From CAMBDR01 sp046597185 (GTDB lineage Bacteria > Pseudomonadota > Gammaproteobacteria > Burkholderiales > Burkholderiaceae_D), in contig JBKJLF010000144.1 of assembly GCA_046597185.1 (NCBI GenBank), forward strand, positions 1 to 16,965: DNA of 16,965 nucleotides, read 5' to 3'. Positions 13,103 to 16,965 of the stretch are shown one piece after another. Below the pieces are notes generated by a model. It was not told the DNA's origin. It ran no database searches and was given only the letters and a program-made list of their open reading frames with translations. A program made the position numbers and the translations under genes. The number at the start of each line of letters is the position of its first letter. Position 1 is the first letter of the stretch.

Positions 13103-16100
13103 TTATAATTTGGCTACATGACGTGGCTCTTCTTTTTCGAGCAGTTTGTCCTGGTTTTCAGTTGGCTTGCTCTTTTCAACGGTTTTCAGTTGGGTTTTGC
13201 TAACACTGGCCTTTTTTTGCTCCGGTTTGGCGGCCTGTTCATTTAATGACATGAGTTGAAACGACATTTGCAATTGCGAAGGGGCGGGGGCCGCAGCAGG
13301 CGCGACTGGTGCTGCCTTGACGACAACAATCGGTTGGGGTGATAAATGCAGGGCCGCCAATACCTGCGCCGATTGCTCAGGCATACCCATAAAAAATGTC
13401 CCTATTGCGCTAATTAACAACACCAAACTGGTTAATACGGCCATGCCAAAGGTTTTACTGGTTTTTGCCGCACGCTGACCGAGGCTGGGTGTCGGGGCTT
13501 CGGCTAATACCATGGAAGCGCGATGTTGCCAATCGAATGCTTTTTGGCCTGCATATTGCATACGTTGGATTAATTCTTGTGCAACCGTTTCGGCTTGCTT
13601 TTTATGCTCTTCAATTTGCGCTTGCAGGGCCAGGCTCAGTTCAGTTTGGCGTGCATCTTGTTGCGCTTGTTCTTGTGCGGCGGCTAAAGCGCGTTGCTCG
13701 GCTGCAATGCGGGCGTCAGCAGCAAGCCGGGCTTGCGCTTGGGCATCCTGGCGTTGGCGTGCCAATTCGGCATTGGCTTGCTCAAGCGTTGCGCGTTGTT
13801 GTGCTTCTTTGCAAGCAGCTTGTTCTGAATGGAGTTGTGATTGAATGGCTTGCAAGGTTTGTTGCTCCATTTCTGCACGTTGCTGTTCCAATTCCAATTT
13901 GGCACGAATTGCTGCCAAGGCTTGTTGTTCCAAGGTGATGCGATTTTTCTCAGCCTTGGTCAAGGCCAAATCTTCACGTGATTTTTGCAATGCCAGTTGT
14001 GCCGCCTGGCGTTGTAATTCCGCACGCGCCTGGCATTGCGCCAAACTATGTTTTTCGGCGGTGGATTCCGCTTCTTTTGCTGCGCGGGCGGCACGTTCGG
14101 CTTGCTCGCGCGCCAAAATGGTTTCGGTACGTTCTTGTTCAGCTTGCGCCCGTGCTTGTGCTTCGGCACAGGCGTTTTGCTCCGCTTGTAATTGTTGCCG
14201 CACAGCGTCCAAGGCGGCTTGCTCGGCTTGTTGACGTTGTTGTTCCAGATTGACTTTGGCATGCAACACTGCTTGCGCTTCTTCTTCGGTTGCCGCGCGC
14301 GCCATTTCGGCACTTGCCAAAAGACGGGCTTGCTCCAGTTTTTTCTGTACCGCTTCGGCTGCGGCGCGGCTGGCTTGCGTTTGCAACTGGGCACGGGCAG
14401 CCAATTGTTGTTCTATTTGCTGTTGTTTTTCAGCCGCTTCGCGTGCCTCTTGTTCTGCCAAGGCGCGCAAGCGGGCGCTGGCTACCTGTTGTTGCTCGGC
14501 CTGGCTGCGGGCAAGGGCTTCGGCACCAGCTTGTTTTTCAGCGGCGATTTTCTCTTCCAGCGCGCGTTGCGCCTGTTGTAAATTAATCAGACGTTGTTTT
14601 TCAGCACGTGCCAACTCAAGCGCCTGGCTTGCTGCCAACTCGGCTGCCGCTGCAGCTTGCTTTTGAAACTGTGCCTGATTACTCAATTGCGCAAAATGTT
14701 GTTGTTCTGCCGCCACTTTGGCTTCCAATGCCAAGCGTGCTTCACGTTCGACTTGTGTATTGGCTTGCAAAATGGTCGCTTGTGCCTGCTCTGCATTTAT
14801 GCGTTTTTCGGCTTCGGAACGGGCCAGATTCTCTTGTTCCAACTTTAACTGCAATTGGGCCAGGGCAGCTTTCTCGGCATCCAGTTTATCGCGCTCAGTT
14901 TTGGTTAGTTCAATAGCATTACGCGCTGTGAGCAGGGCCACTTGGGCGCTCTTGCGTTGCAACTCGGCTTGGGTTTGGCTCTGTTGCAGCGCCAATTTTT
15001 CCGCATTGGCCTTGGCTTGAATCGCTTTGCGCGCTTGCAGGTTCGCAGCTTCCCGAGCTGTCAATAAGTCGGCATACTCTTGATCGGCACGGGCACGGGC
15101 TTCGGCTTCTTTGCAAGCGGTTTGTTCGGCCGCGAGTTTAGCCTGGGCTGCTTGCAAAGCCTGTTTGGCGGCATCCGCGTGTTGTTTTTCTGCTTGCAAT
15201 TGGGCTTGTACTGCCGCCAAAGCCGCTTGTTCATCTTGTACCCGTTGCCGCTGTACCCGTGCTAATTCTACCGATTCGCGTGCTTTCAAAACCGCCGCCT
15301 GAGCTGCTTTGGATTTGAATTCCGCCTGCAATTGGGCATGATCACTCGCCAGTTTGCTGGCGGCGGTTTCTGTTTCTTGTGCCAACAGGGCGCGTTGATC
15401 GGCCTCTTGCTGTTGGCGCAAATACTCGGCTTCTTCGCGTTCGGCATTGATGCGTTGTTGCGCTTGCTTTGCCGCAGCCCGTTCGGATTGAATCCTTTCT
15501 TTCATTGCAGCCAGAGCTTGCAAATCGGCATTGGCGTGTTCGCGTTCTGCATTGGCCAATTCTTGCGCTTGCAGCGCTTTTAAGGCGGCAGCGGCAGCCG
15601 CCTTATTTTGCAATTCGGTTTTTTCGGCCAAGGCGGCGAGGGCTTCTTGCTCGGCTTTGTTGCGGTTTTGCGTCAAATTGACCAAATTACGTTCTTGAAT
15701 GACGCGCTGTTCTGCCATTTGCTTGGCGCGTTGCTCTTCCAAAGCCCGTTGTTCGGCTAATTGGGCGGCCGCACGTTCAGCTTCCTGACGCTGTTGTGCC
15801 TCGGTGGCGGCGCGGTTTTCTGCCTGCATGCGCTGTTTGGCTTGTTGATCGGCATAGTGCTCGGCTTCAATCCGGGCCAAACTTGCGCTTTGTAATTGGC
15901 GTTCGATTTGAATGCGTGCTTCGGTTGCGCCGCGAATTCTTTCATCCGCTTCGCGCCGGGCTTGCGCCGTGAGGGCAGCAATGCTTTCTGAACGATGCCT
16001 TTGATCAGCCGCTTCTTGTAATTCTGCTTCTGATTTCAAGCGCAAAGACAGGGCTTCCGATGCCAAACGGTCTGATTCCGCACGCGATTGGGCGGCCGCT

Positions 16101-16927
16101 TCATTTTCACGTTCAATCGTGCTTCTGGCACGTGCTTCTTCACGCGCGCGAATTTCCGCAGCAGTGCGATCCAATTCCGATTTGAGGGCCGTGACATCGT
16201 CATTTTGCCGCTGTTTGGTGATGACGACGGCGTCATGGGTAATAGAAGCTAATTTCTCAGCCTGTTGTTGGGCGCTGGTTTCAGCTTGCTCGCGCTCTCT
16301 GGCCAAAGAGGTCAGGCGGGCATCGGTTTCTGCCCGAATGGCAATGGCTTGTTTGGCGGTATGCATGGCGTGAATGCGTTCATGCGCTTCCATTTTCGCT
16401 TGCGCCGTACGTTGGATCATTTCTTCCGCCACCGCACTGGCGCGAATGGCCGATTCCGAATCAACCGTAATTTGTTCGGTGGCGCGCAGGCGGGCTTCGC
16501 TTTCTGCCTTGGCACGAGCCTCGGCTGCCTGACGCAAATGGGTATCGGCTTCGATGCGAGCGCGGATTTCAGTAATCTCTTTATTGACCGCCAAGGTCTT
16601 GGCTTCGCTGGCAGCGTAGGCTTGACGATCTGCTTCCAGTCGTGCCCGGCTGGCTTCAATCGCTTCCTGGGCCGCTTTTGCATTTTGCAAGGCGGCAGCG
16701 GCGGCGGCGGCATCGGTTTTTGCCTTGGCTTCGGCTAATTCACGCGCTCTGGCTTCGGCGTGGGCACGGTTTTCTGCTGCGAAACTGGCTTTGGCTTCGG
16801 CTTCCACCCGGGCAATGGCTTCATGAATAGCCTTCAATTCCGCTTGAGCGCGGTTGCTGCCCCCATTAGCTTGGGGCAAATCATTGTCGCTGTTTGCGTT
16901 TGTCCGGGTATTTTGCGTCGTGCTCAT
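13103..16927 (-). CDS. Giant Ala/Gln/Glu-rich coiled-coil protein with C-terminal membrane anchor
   Basis: The product is 1274 residues. ATG 16927 is chosen because AGGAG (16934-16938) lies six bases upstream; an in-frame ATG at 16948 has no such site. Residues about 30-1140 are almost pure helix former (Ala, Gln, Glu, Arg, Lys), with no prolines for long stretches and heptad-like spacing, so one long coiled coil is predicted. The second half is built from related units of about 98-126 residues. A single membrane helix (about 1160-1181, FGMAVLTSLVLLISAIGTFF) follows a basic RAAKTSK, which suggests a cytoplasmic rod and a periplasmic tail of about 93 residues. That tail starts Pro/Ala-rich and ends Lys/Glu-rich. 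Only four cysteines occur, three of them in the repeats. The function is unknown. The layout recalls bitopic polarity or scaffold proteins such as PodJ, but no homology was recognised. Confidence 0.85.
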   Translation of the reverse strand: MSTTQNTRTNANSDNDLPQANGGSNRAQAELKAIHEAIARVEAEAKASFAAENRAHAEARARELAEAKAKTDAAAAAAALQNAKAAQEAIEASRARLEADRQAYAASEAKTLAVNKEITEIRARIEADTHLRQAAEARAKAESEARLRATEQITVDSESAIRASAVAEEMIQRTAQAKMEAHERIHAMHTAKQAIAIRAETDARLTSLAREREQAETSAQQQAEKLASITHDAVVITKQRQNDDVTALKSELDRTAAEIRAREEARARSTIERENEAAAQSRAESDRLASEALSLRLKSEAELQEAADQRHRSESIAALTAQARREADERIRGATEARIQIERQLQSASLARIEAEHYADQQAKQRMQAENRAATEAQQRQEAERAAAQLAEQRALEEQRAKQMAEQRVIQERNLVNLTQNRNKAEQEALAALAEKTELQNKAAAAAALKALQAQELANAEREHANADLQALAAMKERIQSERAAAKQAQQRINAEREEAEYLRQQQEADQRALLAQETETAASKLASDHAQLQAEFKSKAAQAAVLKARESVELARVQRQRVQDEQAALAAVQAQLQAEKQHADAAKQALQAAQAKLAAEQTACKEAEARARADQEYADLLTAREAANLQARKAIQAKANAEKLALQQSQTQAELQRKSAQVALLTARNAIELTKTERDKLDAEKAALAQLQLKLEQENLARSEAEKRINAEQAQATILQANTQVEREARLALEAKVAAEQQHFAQLSNQAQFQKQAAAAAELAASQALELARAEKQRLINLQQAQRALEEKIAAEKQAGAEALARSQAEQQQVASARLRALAEQEAREAAEKQQQIEQQLAARAQLQTQASRAAAEAVQKKLEQARLLASAEMARAATEEEAQAVLHAKVNLEQQRQQAEQAALDAVRQQLQAEQNACAEAQARAQAEQERTETILAREQAERAARAAKEAESTAEKHSLAQCQARAELQRQAAQLALQKSREDLALTKAEKNRITLEQQALAAIRAKLELEQQRAEMEQQTLQAIQSQLHSEQAACKEAQQRATLEQANAELARQRQDAQAQARLAADARIAAEQRALAAAQEQAQQDARQTELSLALQAQIEEHKKQAETVAQELIQRMQYAGQKAFDWQHRASMVLAEAPTPSLGQRAAKTSKTFGMAVLTSLVLLISAIGTFFMGMPEQSAQVLAALHLSPQPIVVVKAAPVAPAAAPAPSQLQMSFQLMSLNEQAAKPEQKKASVSKTQLKTVEKSKPTENQDKLLEKEEPRHVAKL
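13589..15622 (-). repeat. Long protein repeats within the giant coiled-coil gene
   Basis: A motif of the type QAELQRKAAQ...AR..IEL.KAE recurs. Counting from ATG 16927, its anchor Leu/Phe is at residues 439, 537, 656, 754 and 971, with weaker copies near 848 and 1097. A second motif, EQ.AC.EA, recurs with cysteines at residues 605, 920 and 1039. The units have diverged at DNA level, so this is old amplification of a coiled-coil module, not a recent tandem duplication. Confidence 0.7.
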
Positions 16928-16965
16928 CGTCAACTCCTGTGAAGTCATACTACTAACCAGTGAAC

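Noticed and set aside
13465..15020. Several long plus-strand frames opposite the giant coiled-coil gene (Ala/Cys/Ser- or Leu/Arg-rich products)
   Set aside because: They are antisense shadows of a repetitive Ala/Gln-rich gene; composition follows from the complementary codons, and none has a proper start region.

Overview
This 17 kb window looks like chromosomal DNA of a betaproteobacterium, probably Burkholderiales and perhaps an Oxalobacteraceae member of moderate GC. That placement is inferred from the gene families, such as the stand-alone 2Fe-2S/FAD reductase divergent from a YeeZ-type epimerase and the secretin with a C-terminal cohesin domain. No rRNA, tRNA, CRISPR array, transposase or phage gene was seen.

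Left part (1-2875): the possible tail of an unidentified gene, a palindrome resembling an NtrC site (97-113), a small helix-turn-helix protein (236-505), a three-domain ferredoxin-type reductase on the minus strand (517-1599), and a divergent NAD(P)-binding epimerase-like protein (1613-2497). The two divergent start codons are 13 bp apart. A well-initiated 52-residue ORF of unknown function follows (2717-2875), then a 9-bp tandem repeat (2885-2926).

Central part (11995 down to 2951, minus strand): one tightly packed nine-gene operon for an envelope-spanning type II secretion / type IV pilus related machine. In transcription order it encodes a GspF platform protein, a GspE ATPase, PilM-, PilN-, PilO- and PilP-like assembly proteins, a lipoprotein secretin fused to a cohesin domain, and two GspG-type pseudopilins. 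The first seven genes overlap by 1-8 bp. No prepilin peptidase, minor pseudopilin or second ATPase is present, so processing must be done from elsewhere. The Gsp-like motor, platform and pseudopilins combined with a PilMNOP-like alignment complex make it a hybrid, near-minimal machine. Its substrate cannot be read from the sequence.

Right part (11996-16965): a 380-bp divergent intergenic region with a good sigma70 promoter for a predicted secreted HExxH protein (12376-13059). A nested hairpin terminator follows that gene. The window ends with a 1274-residue Ala/Gln/Glu-rich coiled-coil protein on the minus strand (13103-16927). It has a single transmembrane segment near its C-terminus and internal repeats whose spacings are mostly exact multiples of seven residues. 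Nothing in the sequence proves that either of these two genes works with the secretion operon; they are simply next to it.

The most unusual items are the secretin-cohesin fusion in a near-minimal hybrid machine and the giant heptad-phased coiled-coil membrane protein.
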